Shown here: piece after piece, positions 43,801 through 52,141 of the stretch
How positions within the stretch are numbered: position 1 is the first letter of the stretch
Layout of the letters: every line of letters begins with the position of its first letter
From: BOG-1184 sp049514575
GTDB lineage: Bacteria > Fibrobacterota > Chitinivibrionia > Chitinivibrionales > Chitinispirillaceae
DNA: 64,000 nucleotides
Assembly: GCA_049514575.1 (NCBI GenBank)
Contig: JBEKUX010000009.1
Coordinates: forward strand, 1-64,000
Direction of reading: 5' to 3'
Notes under the pieces: generated by a model
The model's input: only the letters and a program-made list of their open reading frames with translations
Told to the model about the DNA's origin: nothing
Databases searched by the model: none
Translations under genes and position numbers: made by a program

Positions 43801-44958
43801 GAACATTATGTGGTTGGTGAAATAGTCATCTATCCCGGCGCTTCCCGCGGGCTGCACGAAGCGATTGACGCTTGCGCCGTTCCCCGCCTTGATCGTCAGC
43901 CAGTAATGCCGGTTGTCATCATAGTTGTCGAGGTTGTAGCTGAACGTGCTGCTCCAGAAATTGTACCCCCAATCGGAAAGACCGGTAACATAGGCCAGAA
44001 CATAATCGCTGTCATCGACGAAACCGTTTCCGTTGTGGTCACAGCGGAAGAGCGGTACCTCGGCTATACCGGCAGGGATCGAATCAATGGAAGGACAGAT
44101 CTCGGGCAGCTCGCCCTTAAACGAAGCATACAGGGCCACGCTGTTGATCGCCATAAAGGAGGTATCCACGTTGACATTGCCGTGCAGTGAACCGAATATG
44201 CGCTTAAGCTGAGCACCGCCGATTTTTAAAATGCCGTTTTCATTGATCTGGTAGCTGTTCATTCCGGCATGACCGTCGCCGATAGTAAACGTGCAACGCG
44301 GCTGGAGGGAGGAGAGCGGGAAGGCATCGGCAGTTTTCCCTAATCCTTTGCGTTGCAAGGGCTTCATCCACCCGGTTGCTACATCATAATTCAGCACCTG
44401 CTGTTTAAGAACGCGCTGGTAGGCGGCGGTGACCATCGGCTGCATGCTGCGGGAGAGGGGTGTTCCGGCAGGAAAATCAACGGTACACTCCCCGCTTGCA
44501 AGCACCTGAGCGGTGTGGGTGTTTGCATCATACCTGAAAGGACGTATGATAAGATTCACCGCACGCATGTTCTTAAGCCATGTATAGCGCGGTACCGATA
44601 TCCAGCCATCAGGGAACTGAATGTCCTTTGGCATTGGGTAAATTTTGCCGCCGTCTATCATATTATTTTTAAGCGGATGCCTGAGCGTAATTGTCCTGAA
44701 AGTTCCGGGAACAAAATGTACGCGGACCTGCCCCGAAACCGGAATTCCCGCATAAACGGAAAATCCCGGAATTGCCGGTTTACCAACGGAACCCAGTATG
44801 ACATTCGCTCCGCTGAATGTCAGGGTTGCGGTATCAAATGACCCCAATTCCCATCTGAATACAAGCCGTGATGTTGTATTTTGAATGACGCGGACCGATG
44901 CGGCAAGGGGACACGCCATCAGTAAAAGACCGACAATCAGATATTGGCTCTTTTTCAT
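40822..44958 (-). CDS. PorU-like C25 (gingipain-type) sortase
   Basis: 1378 residues with signal peptide (YLIVGLLLMACPLAAS). The C25 catalytic pair is seen as His870 in YFGHGS and Cys904 in SFSCGVSTFDKP. PorU is the type IX secretion enzyme that cuts the sorting tail and attaches the cargo to the surface. The final 90 residues form a FlgD-like Ig domain (IKIYSLGGRLLKVI, GQDQTGYP-like WDGRDQTGYPLPPNIYLYQV), common in surface proteins of this group. Together with the VWA protein it implies type IX-like secretion. It could instead be a secreted C25 protease that is not PorU. Convergent with the kinase-like gene. Confidence 0.78.
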   Translation of the reverse strand: MKKSQYLIVGLLLMACPLAASVRVIQNTTSRLVFRWELGSFDTATLTFSGANVILGSVGKPAIPGFSVYAGIPVSGQVRVHFVPGTFRTITLRHPLKNNMIDGGKIYPMPKDIQFPDGWISVPRYTWLKNMRAVNLIIRPFRYDANTHTAQVLASGECTVDFPAGTPLSRSMQPMVTAAYQRVLKQQVLNYDVATGWMKPLQRKGLGKTADAFPLSSLQPRCTFTIGDGHAGMNSYQINENGILKIGGAQLKRIFGSLHGNVNVDTSFMAINSVALYASFKGELPEICPSIDSIPAGIAEVPLFRCDHNGNGFVDDSDYVLAYVTGLSDWGYNFWSSTFSYNLDNYDDNRHYWLTIKAGNGASVNRFVQPAGSAGIDDYFTNHIMFGQPVSQPVIIDINGTPVPDDIVSYVWEALSRYNREFDVQLDLPHIDKTIGGILRFQKYENTGAPVTAVFSDTSGDDTICAGCQTDVDYPVPRWGSRYLRIIYTDQSYNNYYWQLRNIRVDYRQPLSARADSALRMTVFSSGDTGVISYRFSSTGSGLIYVFRIPPDESAVGLVDTIPGGTPYVWSDTGNSGARYFLCNGQGFITLADGDFSLPPTVMSGSNYTIPDLRDASNFADYLIVTHPAFLNQANQLADHKAHHGFTSPRIVSINDIYTAFAGGNMDPVALRNFLAFVVRNWQSQNMLDYVVLMGCGNYDYKQVYTSEKNYIPPMELGGNTCVEDFYAALSPGDFSSSGENTVALGRLPCQTQNDINNAAASVMVNKIIATEGLSADWGSWRNTMMLVADDDMQGMTYDGGICSPNNQSGHTVSSEMLAAAVGTARPWLDLRKVYEYNYPWNTVREKPEASAAIVNQINSGVGYVNYFGHGSYVYWADEHVLQPSTVQQLYNANRYPFISSFSCGVSTFDKPGNTSLAECLFNAPGAGAIASFASTRGAMPWANTELGINLYDLLFTAQSPTIGMAILNAKLACGGNSNGNSNVYVLLGDPSVRLANLSRRVVLKLYDADNKPQSDTLMAMQQINIKGTIVDQNGVVDGSFGTTLPAFVQVTIFNPPEITGRKDGGADTTVRWLRPGKPIFSAQTAVRNGSFEQAAIIPPSIIFDQSGARLTAYAWEDSVAGGGCDSIFFHGTCTKCTSSNDTVGPRITLRPVYDIASMRSGSVSFTDHIVSSLPLKCEIDLFDQSGINVIDNGPDQGLTMEIPGIISRRNINYKFQFAEGDFRKGNAVLSFEENSLNPGNYNLQITAQDLLGNVSKAKFVLEITDMNTFALDHVFNTPNPMRMGESTRFFFYPSTTTTQNVMPALDFNVVIKIYSLGGRLLKVIKNASNGEAWDGRDQTGYPLPPNIYLYQVTADYPSQEKIIKSKIQKLVIHPPRK

Positions 44959-45167
44959 CTCTTCTTCTCAGGCTCAAGTAATGCGGGAAACCGTATGATA
45001 AGGTAAAAATAACTCCTGTCGCATTCGGCTGTATCCCTGCGAGGTAGAACACCGGTCATTTGTTACCTCTTCAGATTACGGCTATGTAGCGAAAGAATTT
45101 CTGTTTCCCTTATTTTTTCATGCAGTGAACGGGCAACGGCTTTCCCCCGAGCATAGGTATTGTGCAA

Positions 45168-45202
45168 TAAAAAAGGCCTCACTGCCGGGGCATGACGAGG
45201 CC
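45168..45202 (-). terminator. intrinsic terminator of the HU gene
   Basis: On the minus strand GGCCTC (45197-45202), a 16-base loop and GAGGCC (45175-45180) are followed by a run of seven T residues (45168-45174). It starts 22 bases after the HU stop codon. The remaining 44959-45167 gap holds no visible gene. Confidence 0.7.
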
Positions 45203-45224
45203 ATTCTGAAAGGAGTTGTTTCGC

Positions 45225-45521
45225 TTACTGTTTCTTCGCGCCCGTGATCGCTTCTTTCGCGGCCTTTGCAACGCGGAATTTCACAACGCGCTTTGCCGGA
45301 ATCTGGATCTGTTCGCCGGTCGCCGGGTTCCTGCCGATCCTGGCCTTTCGGTTGACCAGCACGAGTTTGCCGATGCCCGGAATCATGAACGCGTTCTTTG
45401 CCTCTTTATAGGCAAGTTCCGCCAGTGTGTCAAAAAAGAACTTTACCTGTTTCTTCGGAAGCTGCACCGTTTCGGCCAGCTTTGCGACGGTCTGTGCCTG
45501 GGTCAAGCCTTTTCCTGCCAT
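45225..45521 (-). CDS. HU/IHF-family DNA-binding protein
   Basis: 98 residues, a single HU domain. Seen are the N-terminal helix pair (TQAQTVAKLAETVQLPKKQV), GIGKLVLVNRKARIGRNPATG with the conserved GRNPxTG arm motif, and a Lys-rich end. It bends and compacts DNA as a dimer. Strong ribosome site AAGGAG, promoter and terminator are all visible, which suggests a highly expressed single gene. Confidence 0.95.
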   Translation of the reverse strand: MAGKGLTQAQTVAKLAETVQLPKKQVKFFFDTLAELAYKEAKNAFMIPGIGKLVLVNRKARIGRNPATGEQIQIPAKRVVKFRVAKAAKEAITGAKKQ

Positions 45522-45573
45522 GACTACTCCTTGATTGTTAAGAATGAATACAAATTAACCATGTATTGGAGAA

Positions 45574-45603
45574 AGTATAAATCAGTGTTCCCTGGGTTGT
45601 AAA
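45574..45603 (-). promoter_or_regulatory. HU promoter
   Basis: On the minus strand TTTACA (45598-45603), an 18-base spacer and TATACT (45574-45579). It lies about 50 bases upstream of the HU start codon. Confidence 0.6.
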
Positions 45604-45613
45604 GAAAAATTAA

Positions 45614-47122
45614 TCACCCGAACGATCTCTGCAGGAGCGTAAGATCGAGCTCCGGATATACCGGAAAACGGGACATTATTCCGGCAACAAGCACTTTGGC
45701 GTTTTTCTTTTCTTCAGGATCGATTGTGTATTTCGCTTTGCTCTGCCGGCCCGCATGCGTTCCGCCGGCAATGGTCTCGGGTTTCGTATGTGCAAGCACA
45801 CGCTTGATGATCGAGGCCATTTCGCGCATCTCTCTGTTTCCCATGCCGAGCGTCGTCACTGCCGGCGTGCCCATGCGTAAACCGCTTGTGTACCACGGCC
45901 CGTTCGGATCAAAGGGGAGCGAATTGCGGTTGCAGGTGACGCCGCACTCGCGAAGCGCGCTCTCGGCCTGGCGGCCGGTCAGGCCGAACTGCGTGACATT
46001 GATAAGGAAGAGGTGGTTGTCGGTGCCGCCGGTGGCAAGGGTCATACCCTCTTTTATGCATGCAGCCGCCAGCGCCTGCGCGTTGACCACGATCCTTCCG
46101 GCGTATTCCCTGAATCCGGGCGTGTTTGCTTCTGTCAATGCTACGGCCTTGGCCGCCATACAGTGGCCAAGCGGGCCGCCGATGACGAGCGGGCATCCTT
46201 TGTCCACGCTCTCGGCGAATTCTTTGTCGCACAGCACCAGCCCCCCGCGCGGGCCGCGCAGTGTTTTGTGTGTGGTGGTGGTAACGACCTGCGCGTGAGG
46301 AACCGGATTATAGTCGCCGGTGAACACCCCTCCGGCAACGAGTCCTGCAAAATGGGCCATGTCGACCATGAACACGGCATTGGCCTTGTCGGCGATTTTG
46401 CGCATGCGTGCGAAGTTGATCTTTCGCGGATACGCGCTGTAGCCGGCGAGCAGGATGAGCGGCTTCAGATCGAGCGCCATCTTCTCGACCGCATCGTAAT
46501 CGATGAGGCCGGTAGTGCGGTCAACGCCGTAGCTGTAGGCGTCAAACATCTGCGCAGAAACATTGTGCCTGTACCCGTGCGTCAAATGGCCGCCAGAGTA
46601 ATAATCCATGCCGAGCAGACGCTGGTTGTGAAGTTTACTACGCAGTTTTTCCCAATCCTCGCGCGAAAGGTCTGACGGATTGGTTTCGCCGAGCGCAGGC
46701 GTCTCGATCCGTGTATTGAGGATGGCCCAGAAGGCGATGAGGTTCGCGTCAGCGCCGCTGTGCGGCTGCACATAGGCGTGTTCGCAGCCGAACAGTTTGC
46801 ATGCCTGTTCCGCGGCATACGACTCCACCGCATCGATGTTGTCGCACCCGGCGTAAAAACGGTGCAGCGGGAAACCTTCGGCGTATTTGTCGGTGAGAAG
46901 GTTGCCCATGGCGAGCTGGGTGGCGAGCGAGCAGTAGTTTTCGCTGGCAATGAGCTTGAGGTTCGCGCGCTGGTCGGCCAGCTCTTTTACTATGGAACGG
47001 GCGATGGCAGGAGCGACGTTCGCCACCATCGTAAGATTGGCAAGATAGGCAAGAAGCCCGGTGTCGATTTTTTCCGGCCTGGTGCGGGAAAGGTATTCTG
47101 CGACGGCATTGGTTGTAGGCAT
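45614..47122 (-). CDS. glyA: serine hydroxymethyltransferase, long form
   Basis: 502 residues against about 415 for the common enzyme. The PLP lysine lies in THKTLRGPRGG; also visible are KLIASENY and FAGLVAGG. The extra length is an N-terminal extension of about 50 residues and an insertion of about 50 residues after QPHSGADANL (from NTRIETPALGETNPSD to the GHLTHGYRHN block). I recall such long forms from chlamydiae and spirochaetes. Makes glycine and 5,10-methylene-THF. The start at 47122 is preferred because a GGGGG stands nine bases upstream; the ATG at 47131 is too close to it. Confidence 0.92.
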   Translation of the reverse strand: MPTTNAVAEYLSRTRPEKIDTGLLAYLANLTMVANVAPAIARSIVKELADQRANLKLIASENYCSLATQLAMGNLLTDKYAEGFPLHRFYAGCDNIDAVESYAAEQACKLFGCEHAYVQPHSGADANLIAFWAILNTRIETPALGETNPSDLSREDWEKLRSKLHNQRLLGMDYYSGGHLTHGYRHNVSAQMFDAYSYGVDRTTGLIDYDAVEKMALDLKPLILLAGYSAYPRKINFARMRKIADKANAVFMVDMAHFAGLVAGGVFTGDYNPVPHAQVVTTTTHKTLRGPRGGLVLCDKEFAESVDKGCPLVIGGPLGHCMAAKAVALTEANTPGFREYAGRIVVNAQALAAACIKEGMTLATGGTDNHLFLINVTQFGLTGRQAESALRECGVTCNRNSLPFDPNGPWYTSGLRMGTPAVTTLGMGNREMREMASIIKRVLAHTKPETIAGGTHAGRQSKAKYTIDPEEKKNAKVLVAGIMSRFPVYPELDLTLLQRSFG

Positions 47123-47229
47123 AGGAAACATCCCCCTGCGTTATGAGACGGTGAAATGAAAAATAGTTTTTAATGAGGGAGAATTAAATAGAAATAGATA
47201 AGAATAAGACTAAAACTATTTTCCTTTCT

Positions 47230-48126
47230 ATGTGGGCCTTATTGAAATTCTCTTTTTTTATTGTCTTATTTAATTCTTATTCCTTCGCCGGAACCCTCTT
47301 CGACCTTCAAGGCCGGGTCCCTTCCTCCATCTCTCCGGCATTCCTGACCAGCAACTATGTGCGCATCTGGAAGGCGGTTGCCCCGGATACGGCGGTCAAC
47401 AGAAATCCCATCGCTATCATTTATTACTCCCGCAGCGATGAGCGGAAGCTCGGGGTAAGGCTACCCGAATGGGGCGGCGGCGGCGCCATCGGTAAAGACA
47501 CCATCATCGTTCCCATCGACCGTTTTCCCCTGTCCGACATGGACCTCGGCAGGGTGACCGTACACGAACTCGTGCACATTGCGCTCGAACGGGCATACGG
47601 CCTGCTCCGGATTCCGCGCTGGTTTCACGAAGGTTTGGCCATGACGCTTTCCGGCGAGCTGTCGTTCGACGAGCAGCTCACGCTCTCCCGCGCGATTTTT
47701 ACAAAGAAGCTCATGCCGCTCGATTCCATCGAGCGGGTCAACCGGTTCGACGCGTTCGGCGCAGCGCTCGCCTACAGCGAAAGCCATCTAGCCGTGGCCT
47801 ACATGATCGATAAATACGGGATCGACGGCATACCGGAACTTCTTAATGAGGTCCGGGCTGCAGGAAAATTCGACACCTCGCTGTTCACCGTATTCGGGTT
47901 TGCTCCGCAGGAGTACGACCGGATGGTGCACAATTATATCATCGAGCGCTACCGCTTCCTTTTTTTCTTCAGCGATACCTATCTTTTCTGGATGTTGGGC
48001 GCGTTTCTTGTCATTGCCGGATTTATTGCGGTTAGAATTCGTATCAGGAAAAGAGAAAAACAAATGGAAGAAGAGGAAAATGCGGCGGATGAAAGAGAAA
48101 AATTAGAAAATAATAGTAAACAATAA
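47230..48126 (+). CDS. membrane-anchored gluzincin peptidase (peptidase MA-like)
   Basis: 298 residues: signal peptide (FSFFIVLFNSYSFAG), a catalytic domain with HELVH (zinc ligands H-x3-H) and the downstream Glu ligand in WFHEGLAM, the typical HExxH-E pattern of the peptidase MA group. Near the C-terminus is a membrane helix (YLFWMLGAFLVIAGFIAVRI) and a charged coiled tail (KREKQMEEEENAADEREKL). It would be a protease facing the periplasm. No partner in the neighbourhood; the gene stands alone and is followed by an R1 repeat. Confidence 0.8.
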   Translation: MWALLKFSFFIVLFNSYSFAGTLFDLQGRVPSSISPAFLTSNYVRIWKAVAPDTAVNRNPIAIIYYSRSDERKLGVRLPEWGGGGAIGKDTIIVPIDRFPLSDMDLGRVTVHELVHIALERAYGLLRIPRWFHEGLAMTLSGELSFDEQLTLSRAIFTKKLMPLDSIERVNRFDAFGAALAYSESHLAVAYMIDKYGIDGIPELLNEVRAAGKFDTSLFTVFGFAPQEYDRMVHNYIIERYRFLFFFSDTYLFWMLGAFLVIAGFIAVRIRIRKREKQMEEEENAADEREKLENNSKQ

Positions 48127-48132
48127 AATTTT

Positions 48133-48271
48133 GGATGGCTGAGCCTTAGTAGCCGGAACGGAGTAAGGCTACAAATCTGCGTGGCCCAGGTGCGATGGCA
48201 CCGCAGGACAAAGCAGACATCACTCTCACGAACAGATTTCGCCAAGCATGAAACTTCAGTTTGGGGGGATG
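48133..48271 (+). repeat. dispersed repeat, family R1, copy B
   Basis: Starts six bases after the stop of the peptidase gene with GGATGGCTGAGCC (48133-48145) and ends with GCCAAGCA (48241-48248) and GTTTGGGGGG (to 48269). Same end blocks as copy A at 1229-1297 but with a longer centre. Both copies follow an identical CAATAAAAT that spans the host gene's last codon and stop. Confidence 0.6.
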
Positions 48272-48436
48272 CACGAGACGTTATCGCATTCGAAAATCCA
48301 AAGGCAACTACTTTTACCGCGTTTATCTACCTTCAGTAAAAGTTATAATGTCAATGCGTGTTCATCAAAAACGATAATCCCGCAGGCCAAAGGCCGAGGA
48401 GGCTGGAGCGAGGGGGAGACTTCCCCCGCAAAAAAA
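48272..48436. repeat. gene-free stretch ending in family R2, copy B
   Basis: With the R1 copy it makes the 310-base gap between the peptidase and HAD genes. Positions 48401-48436, read on the minus strand, repeat the R2 element of 4013-4048: T-run, GGGGGA hairpin with TCCCCC, then TCGCTCCAGCC. An ACTTTTAC/GTAAAAGT inverted repeat lies at 48310-48343. No gene is supported. Confidence 0.55.
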
Positions 48437-49075
48437 TTATTTGATATTTTCGGTTTTTATAATATTTAAAAGCTCTTCCGGCTTGGTGACAAGAAAATCC
48501 GGGTTTGCGGCTTCAAGCGATTCTTTTGTATTATACCCCCACGTGACCGCGGCGACCCTGATCCCGGCTTTACGGCACGCCTCTATGTCGCCGATGGTAT
48601 CGCCGACGTAGAGAATATGCTCTTTCTGCAGGTGGTGCCTGTGGATCAGGCCGCGCAGCTTCGACAGTTTGCCGAAAACGGCCGAGGAATAGGCGCCGAT
48701 GTCGAAAAAATCAAGGTTGTAATGCTTCAGAAACCATGCCACATTTTCCTCTGAATTTGAGGAGACAATGCCGAGGAGTCCGCAGCAGGACCTTGCCTCT
48801 TTCAGCACGTCGGCAATGCCCTTGACAGGACAGACCCTCCCGATGTTTTCGTGGATCTCCTGGCGTATCCGCAGCAGCATGGCGGGCATTTTCCGCAAGG
48901 GAACCTTCAGGTCGCGGATCGCTTCCTTCAGGGGGGCGTTTCTGAAATGGACGACCTCTTCTTTTGTCACCTGCCGTATGCCGAACACATCGGCGATTTT
49001 TTCCCCGATGACCATGGCAAGATCAAAGGTGTCGGCAATGGTGCCGTCAAAATCGAAGAGAAGCACTGAGATCAT
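48437..49075 (-). CDS. HAD-family phosphatase (phosphoglycolate phosphatase-like)
   Basis: 212 residues from the ATG at 49075. HAD motifs: DFDGTIADT with nucleophile D8 and acid D10, motif II serine in GIVSSNSE, motif III lysine in GKLSKLRGL, and motif IV YVGDTIGDIEA. A small helical cap follows motif I, the Gph/PGP type. Substrate is unpredictable; Gph-like proteins remove phosphate from glycolate or sugar phosphates. It starts 19 bases after the glgB stop, so it may be its operon partner. Confidence 0.88.
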   Translation of the reverse strand: MISVLLFDFDGTIADTFDLAMVIGEKIADVFGIRQVTKEEVVHFRNAPLKEAIRDLKVPLRKMPAMLLRIRQEIHENIGRVCPVKGIADVLKEARSCCGLLGIVSSNSEENVAWFLKHYNLDFFDIGAYSSAVFGKLSKLRGLIHRHHLQKEHILYVGDTIGDIEACRKAGIRVAAVTWGYNTKESLEAANPDFLVTKPEELLNIIKTENIK

Positions 49076-49094
49076 ATCCAGGTACGACCTTCTT

Positions 49095-51110
49095 TCATGG
49101 CTGCGGTTCCTTTTGTCCTGTCCCGGCGCCAACGTCGCTTTCAGTGTCCGTCACGATTTTGGGTTTTTCATACTGCAAAACAACGGCGCCGAGCGGCGGC
49201 AGCATGAGCTGCAGCGACTGCTTCCTGCCGAAACACGGCACATTTTTGGTCGCAACGCCGCCGCTGTTGCCCACATTGCTCCCGCCGTACGCCGCCGCAT
49301 CGCTGTTCAGGATTTCCTTCCAGAAACCTTGAAACGGAACGCCGACCAGATACCGGGGACGGGGAACCGGCGTGAAATTGCATGCTATCAGCAGCACGTC
49401 CTCGGGTTCCTCGCCTTTTCGCAGATACGAAATGACGCTGTGCTCCCAATCCTTGAAATCAACCCACTCGAAACCCCTGCCGTCGAAATCGAAAACGTGC
49501 ATGGCCGGGACCGTTCGATACAGACGATTAAGGTCGCGGACAAGGAGCTGCATCCCCTTGTGCCGGTCGTGCGATGCGAGGTCCCACTCAAGCGCGCCAT
49601 CGTGCGCCCATTCGCGCCACTGGCCGAATTCACTGCCCATGAAAATGAGCTTTTTACCCGGATGGGTGAATTGATAGGTAAAGAGCAGCCGCACATTGGC
49701 AAGGCGCCGCCAGTCGTCGCCCGGCATTTTATTGACAAGAGAGCCTTTGCCGTGCACGACCTCGTCGTGCGAAAGCGGAAGCACGTAGTTTTCGGAAAAA
49801 GCGTAGAGCATGCTGAAGGTGAGCTCGTTGTGGTGGTATTTCCGGTGAATCGGGTCTTTTCCCAGGTAGTAGAGCGTGTCGTGCATCCAGCCCATGTTCC
49901 ATTTCATGCCGAACCCCAAACCCCCGATATAGGTGGGCTTCGACACCATGGGCCATGCCGTCGACTCTTCGGCAATCATCTGGATATCGGGGAACGCCTT
50001 GTACAGCTCTTCGTTGAGCTGTTTCAGGAACGCGATCGCTTCCAGGTTCTCGCGGCCGCCGAACTTGTTGGGGATCCATTGCCCGGCGCTGCGCGAGTAA
50101 TCGCGGTAGAGCATCGACGCGACCGCGTCGACACGCAGCCCGTCGGCATGATATTTGTCAAGCCAGAACATTGCGCTCGAAAAAAGAAACGACCGGACTT
50201 CGGCGCGGCCGTAGTTGAAGATGTAACTCTTCCAGTCCGGGTGGAACCCTTCGCGCGGGTCGGCATGCTCGTAGAGATGGGTGCCGTCGTAATACACGAG
50301 GCCGTGCTCGTCGCCCGGGAAATGGGACGGGACCCAGTCGAGGATCACGCCGATGTTCTTCTGGTGCAGGTAATCCACGAGAAACATGAAATCCTGTGGC
50401 GTGCCGTACCGGCTCGTCGGCGCGAAATAACCGGTCGTCTGGTAGCCCCACGAACCGTAGAACGGGTGTTCCATGATCGGCAGAAACTCGACGTGCGTAA
50501 ACCCCTGTTCATTAACGTATTCTGCCAGGAGCGGCGCCATTTCGCGGTAGTTCAGCCATGCATCCTTGCCGCTGCTCTTCCGGCGCCACGATCCGAGATG
50601 CACCTCATAAATCGAAATAGGGCTTGTGAGTGCATTGCGGTTTTTCCGTTTCCGCATCCAGCCGGCGTCCTGCCACTGGTAATTAATGTCCCAGATGATC
50701 GGAGAGGTCTGAGGCGGAACTTCCGCGTAATACGCAAACGGATCTCCACGGTTTGCCCGGTACTTGTTGCTGCTTGATTCCACATGGAATTTATACAGCG
50801 TTCCGGCTTCCAACCCGGGAATAAACCCTTCCCAGATACCGGAGCCGTCCGCACGGCAGGACAGTTTATTCGTTGCGGAATTCCACCCGTTGAAATCGCC
50901 GGTCACCGACATTGTTTTTGCGTTGGGGGCCCACACGGCGAAATAAACGCCTTCGGTTCCATCGTCTGCGGCCATGAGATGGGCGCCGAATTTTTCATAC
51001 AGTTTGAAATGGCTGCCCTGCCGGAACAGGTAAATGTCGAAATCGCTGAATCGCGACAGCGCGCCTGCTTTTCCGGCTTTTTGGTTCGGTGATGGCTGAA
51101 TATCATTCAT
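49095..51110 (-). CDS. glgB: 1,4-alpha-glucan branching enzyme
   Basis: 671 residues: an N-terminal CBM48 domain (YFAVWAPNAKTMSVTGDFNGWN) and a GH13 catalytic barrel. Catalytic blocks are GVILDWVPSHF, GLRVDAVASML with the nucleophile Asp, AEESTAWP with the acid Glu and LSHDEVVHGKGSL. It makes alpha-1,6 branches in glycogen. The ATG has weak Shine-Dalgarno support. No other glycogen gene is adjacent, but GalT lies 3 kb away and ManA at the window end. Confidence 0.95.
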   Translation of the reverse strand: MNDIQPSPNQKAGKAGALSRFSDFDIYLFRQGSHFKLYEKFGAHLMAADDGTEGVYFAVWAPNAKTMSVTGDFNGWNSATNKLSCRADGSGIWEGFIPGLEAGTLYKFHVESSSNKYRANRGDPFAYYAEVPPQTSPIIWDINYQWQDAGWMRKRKNRNALTSPISIYEVHLGSWRRKSSGKDAWLNYREMAPLLAEYVNEQGFTHVEFLPIMEHPFYGSWGYQTTGYFAPTSRYGTPQDFMFLVDYLHQKNIGVILDWVPSHFPGDEHGLVYYDGTHLYEHADPREGFHPDWKSYIFNYGRAEVRSFLFSSAMFWLDKYHADGLRVDAVASMLYRDYSRSAGQWIPNKFGGRENLEAIAFLKQLNEELYKAFPDIQMIAEESTAWPMVSKPTYIGGLGFGMKWNMGWMHDTLYYLGKDPIHRKYHHNELTFSMLYAFSENYVLPLSHDEVVHGKGSLVNKMPGDDWRRLANVRLLFTYQFTHPGKKLIFMGSEFGQWREWAHDGALEWDLASHDRHKGMQLLVRDLNRLYRTVPAMHVFDFDGRGFEWVDFKDWEHSVISYLRKGEEPEDVLLIACNFTPVPRPRYLVGVPFQGFWKEILNSDAAAYGGSNVGNSGGVATKNVPCFGRKQSLQLMLPPLGAVVLQYEKPKIVTDTESDVGAGTGQKEPQP

Positions 51111-51339
51111 TATTCGGTTTCCTCATCGCGGGAGCCCGCTGTTTGTTATGATACTATTTCGGTAAAATCCCGGACATAAAATTATATATGCCGAAAGAAG
51201 CTACTACAAGTTAAACCGAAAGCAGTGCATTACCGTTAAAAAAATGGATGCCTTGACAATAAATAGTGCTTCTATTATATTGAGCCGAAAACACGAAAAC
51301 AACTTCCTCTGCATATTACATCTGTAATAAAAGGGCCCA

Positions 51340-52101
51340 ATGAAACGTGTACTAGTATTACTGGCGCTGGTGGCCGCAATTGCGGCAGTGATTTTCATCG
51401 CACCGCGGCTTCGGCCGTGCGGAGCACAAAAAAAAGACCTGCAGACCGCCCTGGCGAAGGATATCGGCGCGCTGAATAAAATAATACCCTCCCGCGCCGT
51501 TCCTGATGTCAACCACTCGAAAATCATTTCGCCGGGTGCTTGGAAAAAAGAGATGGAAGAATATGCCGCCTGGCTTGCCGGAGCTCCCGAGGTGAATGTC
51601 GACCGGGTAAAAAGGAATGCGCTGCTCGACACCCTGAACAGGAAGGCCGTTGGCCTTCACGAGGACAATTTCATCATCAACGACACCCGGAAGAAAATCT
51701 CATTACAGCAATACACGGCGATCTGGAACGGCGTTTTTTTCGCAACCGGGGTAACACCGGATTCCGGCCACCGCCGTCTGGCCGCATCATGCTACGATAA
51801 AAAACTGTCCTTTATCAGGGTTTCTGCTTTGACAAGCTATGTTTACGAGGTATCGCTCATTGATACTGCCGCCAACCGGCGTGCCGTATTCAGCGTCTAT
51901 CCGGAGAGCAGCACCTTTGTCCTTGCGCCGGCCGGAACGCACCTTATGCTGTGCAAAAGCAGCTATCAGCCCGGGCCCGGAATGATCTGGCATTCCGCGC
52001 CGACCATTATTCCGATCATTGTGCCGGAATCGCCGTCGCTTTTTTCATTTACTCTTCAGACGCAGGTGGTAAGGGAAAAAGAAAAAAAACCGGATAAATA
52101 A
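51340..52101 (+). CDS. exported or membrane-anchored protein, unknown
   Basis: 253 residues with an N-terminal hydrophobic segment (VLVLLALVAAIAAVIFIA) directly after a basic start, either a signal peptide or an anchor; a Cys follows at about 27 but without a lipobox. The middle (70-130) is charged and helical, the C-terminal half is beta-rich (SALTSYVYEVSLIDTAANRR, SVYPESSTFVLAPAGTH) and the end is Lys-rich. No family recognised. It is followed eight bases after its stop by the TTG that could start the next gene, on the same strand. Confidence 0.7.
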   Translation: MKRVLVLLALVAAIAAVIFIAPRLRPCGAQKKDLQTALAKDIGALNKIIPSRAVPDVNHSKIISPGAWKKEMEEYAAWLAGAPEVNVDRVKRNALLDTLNRKAVGLHEDNFIINDTRKKISLQQYTAIWNGVFFATGVTPDSGHRRLAASCYDKKLSFIRVSALTSYVYEVSLIDTAANRRAVFSVYPESSTFVLAPAGTHLMLCKSSYQPGPGMIWHSAPTIIPIIVPESPSLFSFTLQTQVVREKEKKPDK

Positions 52102-52141
52102 CCGGCAATTGCCTCCCAAACACTCAACCGTCGAATTGCTC

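Noticed and set aside
48768..50777. 669-residue plus-strand frame
   Set aside because: Lies opposite the HAD gene and glgB, has no recognisable domain, and reflects codon bias of GlgB on the other strand.
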